DNA from: Streptomyces sp. CGMCC 4.7035 | GTDB lineage: Bacteria; Actinomycetota; Actinomycetes; Streptomycetales; Streptomycetaceae | NCBI RefSeq assembly: GCF_031583065.1 | Contig: NZ_CP134053.1 | Coordinates: forward strand, 310,001 to 374,000 | Length of the DNA: 64,000 nucleotides | Direction of reading: 5' to 3' | Shown: positions 1 to 8,886 of the stretch, piece after piece | Layout of the letters: each line of letters opens with the position of its first letter | How positions within the stretch are numbered: the stretch's first letter is position 1 | The notes under the pieces: model-generated | The model's input: only the letters and a program-made list of their open reading frames with translations | The model's database searches: none | What the model was told of the DNA's origin: nothing | Program-made: the position numbers and the translations under genes

Positions 1-353
1 GCAAGCGCGTCCGCGACCCGGAGAAGACGCTCGCGTACCTCCGCCAGACCGTCGTCAACCTTTCGCGTTCGGCGTTGCGCCGCCGCATCCTCGGACTGAA
101 GCTGCTTTCCAAGCCCATGCCGGACATGGCCAGCGCGGAGGAAGGCGCGTACGACCAGCTGGAGCGCGACTCCCTGATCAGGGCGATGAAGGGCCTGCAG
201 CGCCGCCAGCGCGAGGTCCTGGTGCTGCGCTACTTCGCGGACATGACCGAGGCGCAGGTCGCGGAGACGCTGGGCATCTCGCTGGGGTCGGTGAAGGCGT
301 ACGGCTCGCGCGGCATAGCGGCGCTGCGGGTCGCCATGGGGGCCTCGGCATGA
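1..353 (+). CDS. ECF RNA polymerase sigma factor, SigE-like (5' partial)
   Basis: The gene enters from the left edge, with codons in frame from base 3, so only the last 116 or so residues are visible. They cover the end of sigma region 2 (AYLRQTVVNLSRSALRRR, typical of the SigE-like subgroup) and a complete region 4 helix-turn-helix (QREVLVLRYFADMTEAQVAE, then a recognition helix around SLGSVKAYGSRG). Such factors direct core RNA polymerase to a small regulon and are usually held by a membrane partner. The stop overlaps the start of the next gene by 4 bases (ATGA), which fits a translationally coupled sigma/anti-sigma-like pair. The start codon lies outside the window. Confidence 0.9.
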   Translation, partial: KRVRDPEKTLAYLRQTVVNLSRSALRRRILGLKLLSKPMPDMASAEEGAYDQLERDSLIRAMKGLQRRQREVLVLRYFADMTEAQVAETLGISLGSVKAYGSRGIAALRVAMGASA

Positions 354-1780
354 GCGAGTACGACGAGCGGCGCGGCGCCTCCTGGGGCCGCGACTCCCAC
401 GACCGACACGAGCCCTACGAGTGGCACGAGCCGACAGACCGGCCGGAGCCCCATGAGGACGAGCAAGAGCAGCATGCTGGGAACGGAACTGTGAACCACC
501 GCCCCGAGGACCAGGGTCGGCACGAGGCCGGACCGGACCACGCCGATCCCGCCGCGGACACCGCCGCCGGCTTCGACGGCAACGCGTACGGCCCGGACGC
601 GGGCGGCTTGGGTGCGGGCGGCGCGGACGGGTTGGGCGCGGAAGGCTTGGACGCGGGGCGCGACCGGCTTGTCGCGGCGCTCGAAGCGCTCGGCCGGAGC
701 GGCTCCGGAGCCGACGGCCGAGGCCCGGACTTCCGGGCGCCCGGTGCCGGGCCCGACGAACCCGGAGCGGCGCCGGACGGATTCGGCTCCGACGAACTGG
801 CGCTGCGGCGGATGCTGCACGAGGCCGTGCGTGACATCGAGCCGCGCGACGGCACCCTGGAGCACCTTCGGCGCGCGGTGCCCGCCCGGCGGGCCCGTAA
901 GCGGCAGGCCCTGGTCGGCATGGCGGCCGCCGCGCTGTTCATCGGCACGGCGATCCCGGCCCTCGTCCATGTCTCGAACGCCACCGGGCCCAACGCCGAC
1001 CCGTCCATCGCCGGTCAGGCCTCGCAGGCCCAGGGCGGTGCGAACCAGGGCAAGAACCCGGACGGCGGCTCCAACGGCTCGGCCGGTTCCCCCGGCGCGT
1101 CCAAGGACAAGGGCACGGGCGGCCAGAAGGGCCAGGAGGGCAAGGGCAAGGACGCGAGCAGCGGGGCCACCGGCGGGGCCGACCCGACGGCCTCCGCACC
1201 GAGCGTCCCCGCGTGTACGGCGGCACAGCTCGGCGGCGCGACCGCGACCGCGGGCGCCCCGGACTCGGCCGGCACGGTCTACGGCACGTTCCACGTCACC
1301 AACATCTCCGCCACGAGCTGTACCGTCTCGGACGGCGGCAGTGTCTCAGCGGTCGCTCAGGGCGCCGCGGACGCGGCCAAGATCAGTGTGGTGAACCATG
1401 CCGCGGGCGACGCGGCCACCGGCCTGCCCGATCCCTCCCAGGAAGTCACCTCCCTGGTGCTCAAGCCCGGGGCCGCGTACGAGGTCAAGTTCGCGTGGGT
1501 CCCGTCGGAGACCTGCCCCACCACGGGCAGCGGCAACGGCGGCACCGGCGGCGCGTCCCCGGACCCGACCCCCACGGCGAGCCCCAGCGAGAACAGCGGC
1601 GCGAGCACGGAGGGCAGCGGCACGTCACCCCAGCTGGTGACGGAGGACGGCGTGTCCGACGGCAGCGTGGCGGTCTCCCACACCGCGGCGACCGGCTCGA
1701 CGGCCTCCACCACGACCATCTCCAACGCGTGCGCGGGCACGGTCTATCGCACGGGGATCCTGACGGCCCCCGTATCCTGA
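350..1780 (+). CDS. Single-pass membrane protein, likely partner of the sigma factor
   Basis: A 476-residue protein coupled to the sigma factor by an ATGA overlap. Residues 1-180 are hydrophilic, rich in His, Glu, Asp, Gly and Arg, and presumably cytoplasmic. One transmembrane helix lies near 185-207. The outside part starts with a Gly/Ser/Lys-rich linker and continues into a beta-rich domain with four cysteines (PACTAAQ, ATSCTVSD, SETCPTT, SNACAGT) and another Ser/Thr/Pro linker. The context suggests an anti-sigma or signal-sensing role. No zinc-binding HxxxCxxC anti-sigma motif is visible, so the function is inferred from position only. It could equally be a secreted-domain protein that the sigma factor controls. 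Confidence 0.85.
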   Translation: MSEYDERRGASWGRDSHDRHEPYEWHEPTDRPEPHEDEQEQHAGNGTVNHRPEDQGRHEAGPDHADPAADTAAGFDGNAYGPDAGGLGAGGADGLGAEGLDAGRDRLVAALEALGRSGSGADGRGPDFRAPGAGPDEPGAAPDGFGSDELALRRMLHEAVRDIEPRDGTLEHLRRAVPARRARKRQALVGMAAAALFIGTAIPALVHVSNATGPNADPSIAGQASQAQGGANQGKNPDGGSNGSAGSPGASKDKGTGGQKGQEGKGKDASSGATGGADPTASAPSVPACTAAQLGGATATAGAPDSAGTVYGTFHVTNISATSCTVSDGGSVSAVAQGAADAAKISVVNHAAGDAATGLPDPSQEVTSLVLKPGAAYEVKFAWVPSETCPTTGSGNGGTGGASPDPTPTASPSENSGASTEGSGTSPQLVTEDGVSDGSVAVSHTAATGSTASTTTISNACAGTVYRTGILTAPVS

Positions 1781-1801
1781 GCCGCCCGGCGCGGTTCTCG
1801 G

Positions 1802-1841
1802 GCACGGCGGCACGGCGGCACGGCGGCACGGCGGCACGGCG
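1802..1841. repeat. 8-bp tandem repeat between convergent genes
   Basis: Five perfect copies of gcacggcg lie just after the stop of the membrane-protein gene, followed by a shortened copy. A direct repeat of about 13 bp (ccttggcctacgc) follows at about 1925-1950, at the end of the SURF1 gene. Nothing else was seen in this short convergent gap. Confidence 0.8.
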
Positions 1842-1945
1842 CACGGCGTCGGCCTTCCCTGGCGCGGCGGCTCAGCGCGCGGCCTCGCCCTTTCCCGCGG
1901 CGGCTCGGCGCGTGGCCGGGTCAGGCCTTGGCCTACGCCCTTGGC

Positions 1946-2953
1946 CTACGCCTGGCTCTCGACGGCCGTAGTCCGGCCTTCGGCGGCCTCCTGTAGGCCC
2001 TTGGCCGAACCTTCGCCGCCGTTGGCCGAGCCCTCGCCGAGGCTGGCCGAGCCCTCGCCGCCGTTGGCTGAAGACCCACCGCTGGCCGAGCCCTCGCCGC
2101 CGTTGGCTGAAGACCCACCGCTGGCCGAGCCCTCGCCGCCGTTGGCCGAAGACCCGCCGCTGGCCGAAGCGTCGTCGGCCGAAGACGCGCCGTCCGGCGT
2201 CACGAGACCCAGTTCCGCGTCCCGGGCGTACTCCACCTCGCGTCGCAGCAGCCGGAACCACATGAAGACCGTGAAGCCCGCGAAGACGAACCACTCACCG
2301 GTGTAGCCCAGGTTCTGGAACGCCTTCAGGTCCAGCCCGGTCCCCTGAGGCGCCGTCGCCGGTACCGCCTTCATCCCGCTGTCGGCCTTGTCGAGAGTGA
2401 CCCACGCGTCGTACACGTCGTACGGCACCAGGTTCACCAGCGAGGCCGAGCTGATCGCCGCGGTGTGGCCGGCCGGCAGCCCGCCGCCCGCGCCCACCCC
2501 GTTCGCCCCCGGGCTCTCCGACGCCTGAAGCGCGCCCATGACGGTGACCTCGCCGGTCGGTGCGGCCGGAGCCTTTGAGGGGTCCGCGTCACCCGGCAGC
2601 CAGCCCCGCACCACCGGCAGCGCCTTGCCCCCGTCGGTGCGCAGCATGGTCAGCACGTAGAACCCGTGCTTCCCGTCCAGCTCCCGGTCCGGCACCAGCA
2701 ACTGCTTGCCGTACCGCCCGGTGGCCGTGGCCCGCTTCCCGGACGTCTTCTTGTCCACCGGCAGCAGCTCGGCCAGTGGCCGGGCCGCTTGCTTCTTGTC
2801 CGCCGTGGCCTGCTCGCTCACCGCCCGCTGGTCCTGCACCCGGTCCTCGAACCGGCTCAACTGCCACGACCCCATGAAGACGCAGAAGGGGATGGCCAGC
2901 AGCACGAAGACGTTGATTCCCCACCAGCGGGGCGTCAGCAGAAACCGGTACAC
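1946..2953 (-). CDS. SURF1 family cytochrome oxidase assembly protein
   Basis: The GTG at 2953 is chosen because the family N-terminus (YRFLLTPRWWGINVFVLLAI) begins right there; the reading frame stays open further upstream to 3031. The protein is about 335 residues. It has an N-terminal membrane helix with the GSWQL motif, an extracytoplasmic domain, and a second helix near the end of the core (WFVFAGFTVFMWFRLLRREV). SURF1 proteins assist haem a/copper insertion into cytochrome aa3 oxidase. After the second helix the protein carries an unusual Gly/Ser/Ala/Asn-rich tail built from 13-residue repeats (SASGGSSANGGEG), encoded by the 39-bp array at 2043-2159. Confidence 0.9.
   Translation of the reverse strand: MYRFLLTPRWWGINVFVLLAIPFCVFMGSWQLSRFEDRVQDQRAVSEQATADKKQAARPLAELLPVDKKTSGKRATATGRYGKQLLVPDRELDGKHGFYVLTMLRTDGGKALPVVRGWLPGDADPSKAPAAPTGEVTVMGALQASESPGANGVGAGGGLPAGHTAAISSASLVNLVPYDVYDAWVTLDKADSGMKAVPATAPQGTGLDLKAFQNLGYTGEWFVFAGFTVFMWFRLLRREVEYARDAELGLVTPDGASSADDASASGGSSANGGEGSASGGSSANGGEGSASGGSSANGGEGSASLGEGSANGGEGSAKGLQEAAEGRTTAVESQA
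2043..2159. repeat. 39-bp tandem array in the SURF1 C-terminal tail
   Basis: Three consecutive 39-bp units (two identical, one with a few changes) with degenerate partial copies on both sides. The period is a multiple of three, so the reading frame is preserved and the array encodes a repetitive Ser/Gly/Asn/Glu tail. Confidence 0.9.
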
Positions 2954-3055
2954 GCCCTCAACGGTACGGTGCCGCTTCCGCGGACCCGCCCGTGGGGCCC
3001 GGGGTGCGGGACACACGCGCATGCCCCGCACTCCCGCCCCCGGATGCCACGCTTC

Positions 3056-4900
3056 TCACCTCCCCAGATGCCGCTCCGCGAAGTCCAGCTCCAACCGCAC
3101 CTGCTTGATCCGTTCGTCGACCACCAATGAGCCGTGCCCCGCGTCGTACCGGTACACCTCGTGCACCGCGTCCCGCGTGGCGAGCCGGTTCACGTAGTTC
3201 TCGACCTGGCGGATCGGGCATCGCGGGTCGTTCACCCCCGCCGAGATGTAGACCGGTGCCTTCACCGCGTCGACGTACGTCAGCGGCGACGACGCCTCGA
3301 ACCGCTCGGGCACCTCCTCGGGCGTGCCCCCGAGCAGCGTCCGGTCCATCGCCTTCAGCGCCTCCATCTCGTCGTGGTACGCCGTGACGTAGTCCGCGAC
3401 CGGCACCGCCGCGATACCGATCGCCCACGCGTCGGGTTGGGTGCCGAGCCCGAGCAGCGTCAGGTACCCGCCCCACGAACCGCCCGTCAGGACGAGCCGC
3501 TCGGGATCCGCGAGACCGGACGTCACCGCCCACTCCCGCACCGCCGCGATGTCCTCCAGCTCGATCAGCCCGACCCGGTGTTTGAGCGCGTCCGTCCACT
3601 CGCGCCCGTATCCCGTCGAGCCGCGGTAGTTGATCCGCACCACCGCGTACCCGTGGTCCACCCAGGCCGCCGGGCCCGCCGCGAACGAGTCGCTGTCGTG
3701 CCAGGTCGGGCCGCCGTGGATGTCGAACACCGTGGGCAGCGGCCCTCTCGACCCCGCCGGCTTCTGCACCAGTGCGTGGATGCGGCCGCCGGGCCCCTCC
3801 ACCCACACGTCCTCCACCGGCACCGACCCCGGCGACCTCATCCCTGGCGGGTCAAGCACGACCTCGCCCGACGTCGACCGCACCACCGGCGGCTCGGCGG
3901 CCGACGACCACAGGTACTCCACGGTCCCGTCCGGCCGGGCCGTCGCCCCCGACACGGTGCCCGGCGGCGTCGGCACCCGCACCAGCTCGCGCGTCGCCAG
4001 GTCGTAGCGGAACAGCTCGCTGCGTGCCTCGAAGCTGTGCACGATCAGCAGCGCGGAGCCGTCCGGATACCACTCCGCGGCCACGTCACCCGGCAGCTCC
4101 AGCGCCAGGTCCGTCTCGGCACCCGAGGCGATGTCCCACACCAGCGGCTCCCAGCGGCCGCGCCGCTGGTGCCCGATCAGCAGCCGTGTGTCCCCCTCGA
4201 CCGGCGCGAAGCCCAGCACTTCCAGGCCCAGCTCGACCGTGCCGCCCTTGGTGTCGTCCAGCTCCGCCACCGTGGAGCCGTCCGGCCGCAGCACCCGCAG
4301 TGCCGAATGCATGGCGTCGCCGTGCTCGGTGTGCTCGACCGCGATCAGCGAGCCGTCGTGGGAGAGGGCGCCCACCCCGGCCGACTCACGGTGCCGGTAG
4401 ATCTCGACCGGTCCCTGGCCGGTCCGCACCAGATGGATCGTCGACCCGTCCTCGTCGGTCGACCGGCCCACGACGGCGATGTGCCCGTCCCGCCCGATCG
4501 CGAGCCCGGCCGGATACGACGGCTCCAGCCCGGGAGCCGCCGGTTCGTCGGGTCCCGCGGCGGTACCGGAGCCGTCCGCTCCGGGCGCGAACGGCTGGCG
4601 TCTCCAGATCCCGAACTCGTCCCCGTCCGTGTCGTCGAACCACCAGATCCACTGGCCGTCCGGCGAGAGCACGCCGTCCGTCGTGCCGTTCGGCCGGTCC
4701 GTGACCTGGCGCTGCGCGCCTGTGGCACGGTCCCACGCGTACAACTCGTACGTCCCCGTCGCGTTGGAGACGAACAGCGAGCGATGCGGCGCGTCCTCCG
4801 CCCAGTCCGGCAGCGACACCCGTGGCGCCCGGAAGCGCTTTTCCCAGTCGGGCATGTCCTCGCTGTGCTCCGGCGAGGTGGACCCGTTGCTCTCAGTCAT
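3056..4900 (-). CDS. S9 family prolyl oligopeptidase / acylaminoacyl peptidase-like
   Basis: A 614-residue protein of the usual S9 length. The N-terminal part (to about residue 360) is a beta-propeller with repeated SPDG-like and HDGSLIAVE segments. The C-terminal alpha/beta-hydrolase domain has the nucleophile in GGSWGGY (Ser475), then Asp558 (GVNDPRCP) and His589 (DAGHGS). The triad is complete and correctly ordered, so hydrolysis of short peptides or acyl-peptides is expected. No signal peptide, so cytoplasmic. The ATG start gives a natural MTESNG N-terminus. Transcribed toward SURF1 with a gap of about 100 bp. Confidence 0.95.
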   Translation of the reverse strand: MTESNGSTSPEHSEDMPDWEKRFRAPRVSLPDWAEDAPHRSLFVSNATGTYELYAWDRATGAQRQVTDRPNGTTDGVLSPDGQWIWWFDDTDGDEFGIWRRQPFAPGADGSGTAAGPDEPAAPGLEPSYPAGLAIGRDGHIAVVGRSTDEDGSTIHLVRTGQGPVEIYRHRESAGVGALSHDGSLIAVEHTEHGDAMHSALRVLRPDGSTVAELDDTKGGTVELGLEVLGFAPVEGDTRLLIGHQRRGRWEPLVWDIASGAETDLALELPGDVAAEWYPDGSALLIVHSFEARSELFRYDLATRELVRVPTPPGTVSGATARPDGTVEYLWSSAAEPPVVRSTSGEVVLDPPGMRSPGSVPVEDVWVEGPGGRIHALVQKPAGSRGPLPTVFDIHGGPTWHDSDSFAAGPAAWVDHGYAVVRINYRGSTGYGREWTDALKHRVGLIELEDIAAVREWAVTSGLADPERLVLTGGSWGGYLTLLGLGTQPDAWAIGIAAVPVADYVTAYHDEMEALKAMDRTLLGGTPEEVPERFEASSPLTYVDAVKAPVYISAGVNDPRCPIRQVENYVNRLATRDAVHEVYRYDAGHGSLVVDERIKQVRLELDFAERHLGR

Positions 4901-4991
4901 GGCCCCATAGTGCCTGGCCCGGCCGACTTTCCGCGGCAGAGGCCCCCAGCCTGTGGATAACTTGCCTGGGAAACCCTTTGACCAGGAAATT

Positions 4992-5065
4992 CCTACGCCC
5001 CGATCGTCTTACGGCGCCTACCCGCGGTCGTCTTACGGTGCCTACGCCCCGCTCGTCTCGCGGCG
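4992..5065. repeat. 24-25 bp tandem repeats at the 3' end of the RCK gene
   Basis: Three imperfect units of the form cctacgccccg(a/c)tcgtct(t/c)(a/g)cggcg lie in tandem. The last unit overlaps the stop and final codons of the RCK-type gene. Similar short arrays occur at other gene ends in this window. Confidence 0.75.
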
Positions 5066-7060
5066 CCTGCGGCCGAGGAGTTCGGCCAGTCCGCGGCGGG
5101 TTGCCGCCAGGACCACCCGGTCCTCGGGGCGCAGTACGTAGGTCGGCGGCAGGTTCCAGACCAGTCCCGAGGGGCGGTCGGAGGCATCCGGCCCCGGATT
5201 CGGCGTCTGGTCCCGTCCGCCGGACGTCGCGGTGTCCAGGGCGAGTACGCGCCACGCCCCGGCGCGGAACGCCTCGGCGACCGTCCGCCCCTCCAGCTGG
5301 GGGTGCCCGGCCACGTCCACGGCGGCGAACAGCAGCACCCGTCGCTCCACGGGGATCGCCCCCAGGATCTGCCGTCCCAGCATGGCCCCGGCGAACGCGG
5401 GCGCGGCCAGATGCGAGACGCTGCGGCTGCGCGTCAGGGCGTTCGGGTGCGCGGCGCGCAGCGTGCGGTAGACAGCGGTCGCGAAGTCGTCGTCGTACAG
5501 GCGCAGGACGACCCGGAGGTCGGGGCGCACGGACCGCGCGTACAGGACGGCCTCGAGGTTCGTGGTGTCGGCGCTGGTCAGCGCGAGCAGCGCGTGCGCC
5601 CGGTGGATCTTGGCGGCCTCCAGGACGCCTTCCTGCGTCACGTCTCCGAGTACGACGGGCACCCGCAGCCGCCGAGCTGTCGCCAGCCCGCGTGCTTCCG
5701 GATCGCCCTCGACGCACACCACGGGGATCTTCAGTTCCCGCAGCCGGGTCATGACCCGGGTGCCGATCTTGCCGACGCCCAGCAGCACGACGTGCCCGGA
5801 CAGCCCGCGCGGCGGCCTGCGCAGCGCGGTTCCGCTGCGGAAGGTGCCGAGCGCCTCCAGGACAGCCGCCAGCAGCACTGGCAGCAGCAGCAGTCCGACC
5901 AGCCCGGACAGCAGTTGCAGGATCTGCCGTCCGATGGGTTCCCCGATGGCCGGGTTGTTGATCGCGAACAGGTCGAGCAGCGTCAAGTACGTGGCCGTCA
6001 GCGGATTTTCACCCGTGACCGCCATGGACGCGACCGCGAGCGCGACGACACACCCCACGAGCCCGGCGAACGACCAGCGCAGCCGCCGCGACAGCAGGAA
6101 GGCGAGTGGTACGACACTGCGCCCGGTGGGCAGCGCGGGACCCGAGTAGGAGACCGTCTCCAGGACGACGGTGCCGCGCCCGGTGGCTGCAGCGATCGCC
6201 CTTTCGTCCGGCAGGAGTCGCGGTCCGTGCTCGCCACTGGCCTCGGAACCGTCGGCGCCGGCCGGATCGTTGGTCGTCGCGGACAGCAGTGCCAGGGTGC
6301 ACAGTCCGGGATCGGCGACCTGACCGGGCCCCGGCGGCGGGCGCTCGACGGCCCGCAGCATCAGCCCGTCTGTCTGGACGACCTTGGTGGTGCCGGCGAC
6401 GGCGGTCGCGGCCAGCGCGGGCGCGGCGGTGTCGGCGTCGGACAGGACGGTCGTGGACGCGTCGAACGCTTCGGAGTCCCCGTCGGGCCCGCCGGACGCC
6501 AACGCCGCGGCCTGGTCGAGGAGTTCCTCGATGTGCTGCCCCAGTCGCCGGTTGTAGAGCCGCAGGACCAGCCGCAGCCGCGGGTTGAGTCGGCGCGCGG
6601 TGAGCGCGGCGCGGATATTGGTCTCGTCGTCGTCATATACGAGCGCCAGCGCCGTGGCCCGCTCCACACCGGCCTCGGCGAGCACCGCCTCGGACGCCTC
6701 TGCGGCCTCCAACAGCCTTTGCGAGCCGGAAGTTTCGGCCGTACGTCCGCCGGCGGCACCGGCGGTGCGTCCGTCTGCGCCGTTGCCGTTGCCGCTGCCG
6801 CTGCCGCTGCCGTTCCCGTTCCCGTTGCCCGCCGCGCGCGTGACGGCGGCGGAGACCCGGTCGAGCAGGGTCGAGGTGCGGGCGCGGCCGACCACCGGCT
6901 GCCGGGCGACCCGTTCGGTGGGCGGGACGACGAGGGTCACCTGCTCGCCGTAAACCCCTCGCAACTCGGCGGCCAGCCGGTGCGCGAGCCCGTCGTCCCC
7001 GCACACCACCATGTGTGCGACGGGGTCACCCGACCCGTTCTGCTGCGGAACGCTTGCCAC
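5042..7060 (-). CDS. Two-RCK NAD-binding, channel-like membrane protein
   Basis: A 672-residue protein. The N-terminal Rossmann domain begins HMVVCGDDGLAHRLA (from about residue 15) and contains a Gly/Asn-rich low-complexity insert near 80-95. Two membrane segments follow (LRWSFAGLVGCVVALAVAS and ILQLLSGLVGLLLLPVLLAA), then a second TrkA-N/RCK domain (HVVLLGVGKIGTRVMTRLRE) with its nucleotide-binding glycine motif. The layout is that of potassium-channel-like proteins with regulatory RCK domains. However, the loop between the two helices (LTATYLTLLDLFAINNPAIG) lacks a TxGYG-type selectivity filter. Start: GTG at 7060; the in-frame ATG at 7015 is an alternative, and no clear Shine-Dalgarno decides. 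Confidence 0.85.
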   Translation of the reverse strand: MASVPQQNGSGDPVAHMVVCGDDGLAHRLAAELRGVYGEQVTLVVPPTERVARQPVVGRARTSTLLDRVSAAVTRAAGNGNGNGSGSGSGNGNGADGRTAGAAGGRTAETSGSQRLLEAAEASEAVLAEAGVERATALALVYDDDETNIRAALTARRLNPRLRLVLRLYNRRLGQHIEELLDQAAALASGGPDGDSEAFDASTTVLSDADTAAPALAATAVAGTTKVVQTDGLMLRAVERPPPGPGQVADPGLCTLALLSATTNDPAGADGSEASGEHGPRLLPDERAIAAATGRGTVVLETVSYSGPALPTGRSVVPLAFLLSRRLRWSFAGLVGCVVALAVASMAVTGENPLTATYLTLLDLFAINNPAIGEPIGRQILQLLSGLVGLLLLPVLLAAVLEALGTFRSGTALRRPPRGLSGHVVLLGVGKIGTRVMTRLRELKIPVVCVEGDPEARGLATARRLRVPVVLGDVTQEGVLEAAKIHRAHALLALTSADTTNLEAVLYARSVRPDLRVVLRLYDDDFATAVYRTLRAAHPNALTRSRSVSHLAAPAFAGAMLGRQILGAIPVERRVLLFAAVDVAGHPQLEGRTVAEAFRAGAWRVLALDTATSGGRDQTPNPGPDASDRPSGLVWNLPPTYVLRPEDRVVLAATRRGLAELLGRRRRETSGA

Positions 7061-7267
7061 GGGGAGAAAGACTGCCCTACTGGTGCGCTGGTTCCACAGT
7101 GGTGCCGGGCGAGAGGCGCCGCGCCCCGGGACTCGGGCGTGCCGGGATGCGGACGCTCCGCGGAGGCCGCCCGCACCCGGCCGGAAGCCGGACTTGTGGG
7201 GCGATCATCCACCGGGAGAGACTTCTACGGCCCTGTAGATCCGCATACCCACCTGGGAGCGAACCTG

Positions 7268-7492
7268 ATGTTCGGCATGAGTGAGCTGGCCGTGATCCTC
7301 CTCGTGGTGATCGCCGTGCTGGGGTTCAAGAAACTGCCGGAGCTGGCGCGCTCGGCGGGGAAGGCGACGCGCATCTTCAAGAGCGAGGCGAAGGCGTTGA
7401 AGGAGCAGGACGCCGGGGCGCCCGGGGCGGGTGCGGGCCGTGTCGTCCAGGGGACGGTGGTCGGGCGGGACGAGTCGGCGCCGCGTTCCTGA
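7268..7492 (+). CDS. tatA: Sec-independent translocase subunit TatA (or TatA paralogue)
   Basis: A 74-residue protein from an ATG preceded by GGGAG. It has the TatA plan: a short N-terminal membrane helix (ELAVILLVVIAVLGF), the FKKLPELARSAGKA amphipathic helix, and a charged tail (KSEAKALKEQD) ending in a Gly/Ala-rich stretch. TatA subunits form the pore for folded Tat substrates with TatC. No tatC or tatB is nearby, so whether this is the main or an accessory TatA is open. Confidence 0.9.
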   Translation: MFGMSELAVILLVVIAVLGFKKLPELARSAGKATRIFKSEAKALKEQDAGAPGAGAGRVVQGTVVGRDESAPRS

Positions 7493-7516
7493 GGCGTCGC
7501 CACGGCGGCGGCCGTA

Positions 7517-7818
7517 AAGCTGGATCGAGGAGAGATTGTGCTCGGTCGCGGCGGTGAACCTGCCGGTGACGTCCGTGAGCAGTCCGGCGTTGGTGAGCAG
7601 CGACTGCAGAGCCCGTACATCCGATCCTTCGGAGCGTGAGTCGACCGGCCGTACGAGCAGCGGCCAGGTCCGCCGGCCGACCCTGCCGTCGGGTTCCAGG
7701 CCGTGCTCGGTCTGGAACGCCTTGACGGCGGCCGTGGTCCGGCGCCCGAAGTACGCGTCGACGGCCACGGGATGGCCCTGTGCGACGAGCAGGTACTGAA
7801 CGGTCCGCGCGGGCCAGA
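7517..7818 (-). pseudogene. Remnant of a peptidoglycan-binding protein (minus-strand piece)
   Basis: On the minus strand two peptidoglycan_binding_1-like repeats can be read (FWPARTVQYLLVAQGHP, DAYFGRRTTAAVKAFQTEHG, then SDVRALQSLLTNAGLLTD). They lie inside a frame that is not protein-like before or after them. There is no start, signal peptide or complete domain ending. It abuts the plus-strand fragment at 7823-7966, so the two look like pieces of one gene split by an inversion. Confidence 0.65.
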
Positions 7819-7822
7819 AACG

Positions 7823-7966
7823 GTCAACATCATCGACACGGCGAACGGCAAGGCAGCCCTGACCAGTCCCTGGGGCGACCGGCCGAACCGCAGGGTCGCC
7901 CTCGATGCCCGCATGCTCAACGGGCTGCTGAAGCTGCGCACCCAGTTCGGCTACACCTTGAGGGGC
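7823..7966 (+). pseudogene. Remnant of a cell-wall hydrolase-like domain (plus-strand piece)
   Basis: A plus-strand stretch of about 48 codons (NIIDTANGKAALTSPWGDRP, RRVALDARMLNGLLKLRTQF) reads as real protein, then degenerates. It resembles the catalytic-side segments that accompany peptidoglycan-binding repeats in secreted actinobacterial cell-wall proteins; that assignment is by resemblance only. It begins within a few bases of where the minus-strand repeats end. A possible shifted-frame continuation (DGVMAESRRINAAV) appears near 8009-8050. Confidence 0.5.
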
Positions 7967-8103
7967 GGCCCGCTCTTCCCCCACGAGCAGAGCCGCGTCG
8001 CGACGGCGTCATGGCGGAGTCACGCCGGATCAACGCCGCGGTCACGGCCGGTCTCCCACGTTGGTGGAGGTGTTCACGTGGCCCATCCACCCAGGGAGGC
8101 ATC

Positions 8104-8466
8104 ATGGCGGCGGGCATCCGGAGGCACACACCCCGCGTGATCGGCGCGTCCTGCCTGGTCGCGGCGCTTGCCGGAACGATGGGTGTGATTGGCGTGACAG
8201 GCGTGACCGGCGTGGATGCGGCACCCCGAACAGCGAAGGCCGCGGCGGCTCCGTCGAAAGCCGTGTCGGGCCTGCGCTGCAAGGTGGTCCGCGACGCCAA
8301 GACCGGCAAGCTCGTCCTGGTGGACGCCGTGACGGACAAGCCCATTCCGGACCCGAGACTCTGCCGAGGCGGCGCCGCTCCGCCCAACGCTCTCGGCGAA
8401 GTCACCGCGGCCACCGCCGGCGGCCGGGACGGCGCCACCACAGGCGGCCCCATCGGCGGTCGGTAA
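8104..8466 (+). CDS. Small secreted protein of unknown function
   Basis: A 120-residue protein with a good GGGAGG ribosome site just before the ATG. It has a basic start and a hydrophobic signal segment (VIGASCLVAALAGTMGVIGV), with likely cleavage near the Ala-rich stretch (DAAPRTAKAAAA). The mature part has a two-cysteine motif (LRCKVVRDAKTGKLVLVDA and DPRLCRGG), which may form a disulfide, and a Gly/Thr-rich tail. I do not recognise a family. It sits between the broken cell-wall gene and the PA14/FnIII protein, so a surface role is plausible but unproven. Confidence 0.75.
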   Translation: MAAGIRRHTPRVIGASCLVAALAGTMGVIGVTGVTGVDAAPRTAKAAAAPSKAVSGLRCKVVRDAKTGKLVLVDAVTDKPIPDPRLCRGGAAPPNALGEVTAATAGGRDGATTGGPIGGR

Positions 8467-8886
8467 GGCTCGGCGACACCCGCGAGGGTGACGTTCGTCC
8501 GCCGCCGGCCGCGGAGCGGACCCGATTCGGACGCGCACACCTGGCACAGGCGTCCGGGTCTCCGGACGCCTCCCGCGGGTGCCGAGAAGACCGACGTCGA
8601 ACTCCCGTGCCTGATGGGCAAGATGAACCCATGAGTGCCCATCAGGTAGTCGCGAGCAGCTCGCCCGCACCCGGCGGGGACGCAGACCGGCTTCACCCGG
8701 TTCGTGGTGTTCCATCACCTGGGAGTGGCGAGCGCTTTCGGATGCGGACGCGATTTCTGCACGGTTTCTGCACGATTTCACACGCGAATATCTGTTCGCG
8801 TGCCATCATCGCTGGGGCAGAAAGCGATCACCCGGTGGACCACCCGAGCCGCCATGCCGCACCGGGTGCGCCGGGTCTGAGGAAGG
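8467..8886. other. Intergenic region before the PA14/FnIII gene
   Basis: 420 bases without a supportable gene. The right half holds a short direct repeat (ttctgcacggtttctgcacgattt, 8755-8778) and a slightly lower-GC stretch near 8780-8810 that would suit a promoter, but no clear -35/-10 pair was identified. Confidence 0.5.

Noticed and set aside
2043..2159. Regular repeats that might suggest a CRISPR array
   Set aside because: Units are directly adjacent without unique spacers and are in frame within SURF1.
3134..4960. 608-codon plus-strand frame over the S9 peptidase
   Set aside because: Shadow of the peptidase, which has a complete catalytic triad on the other strand.
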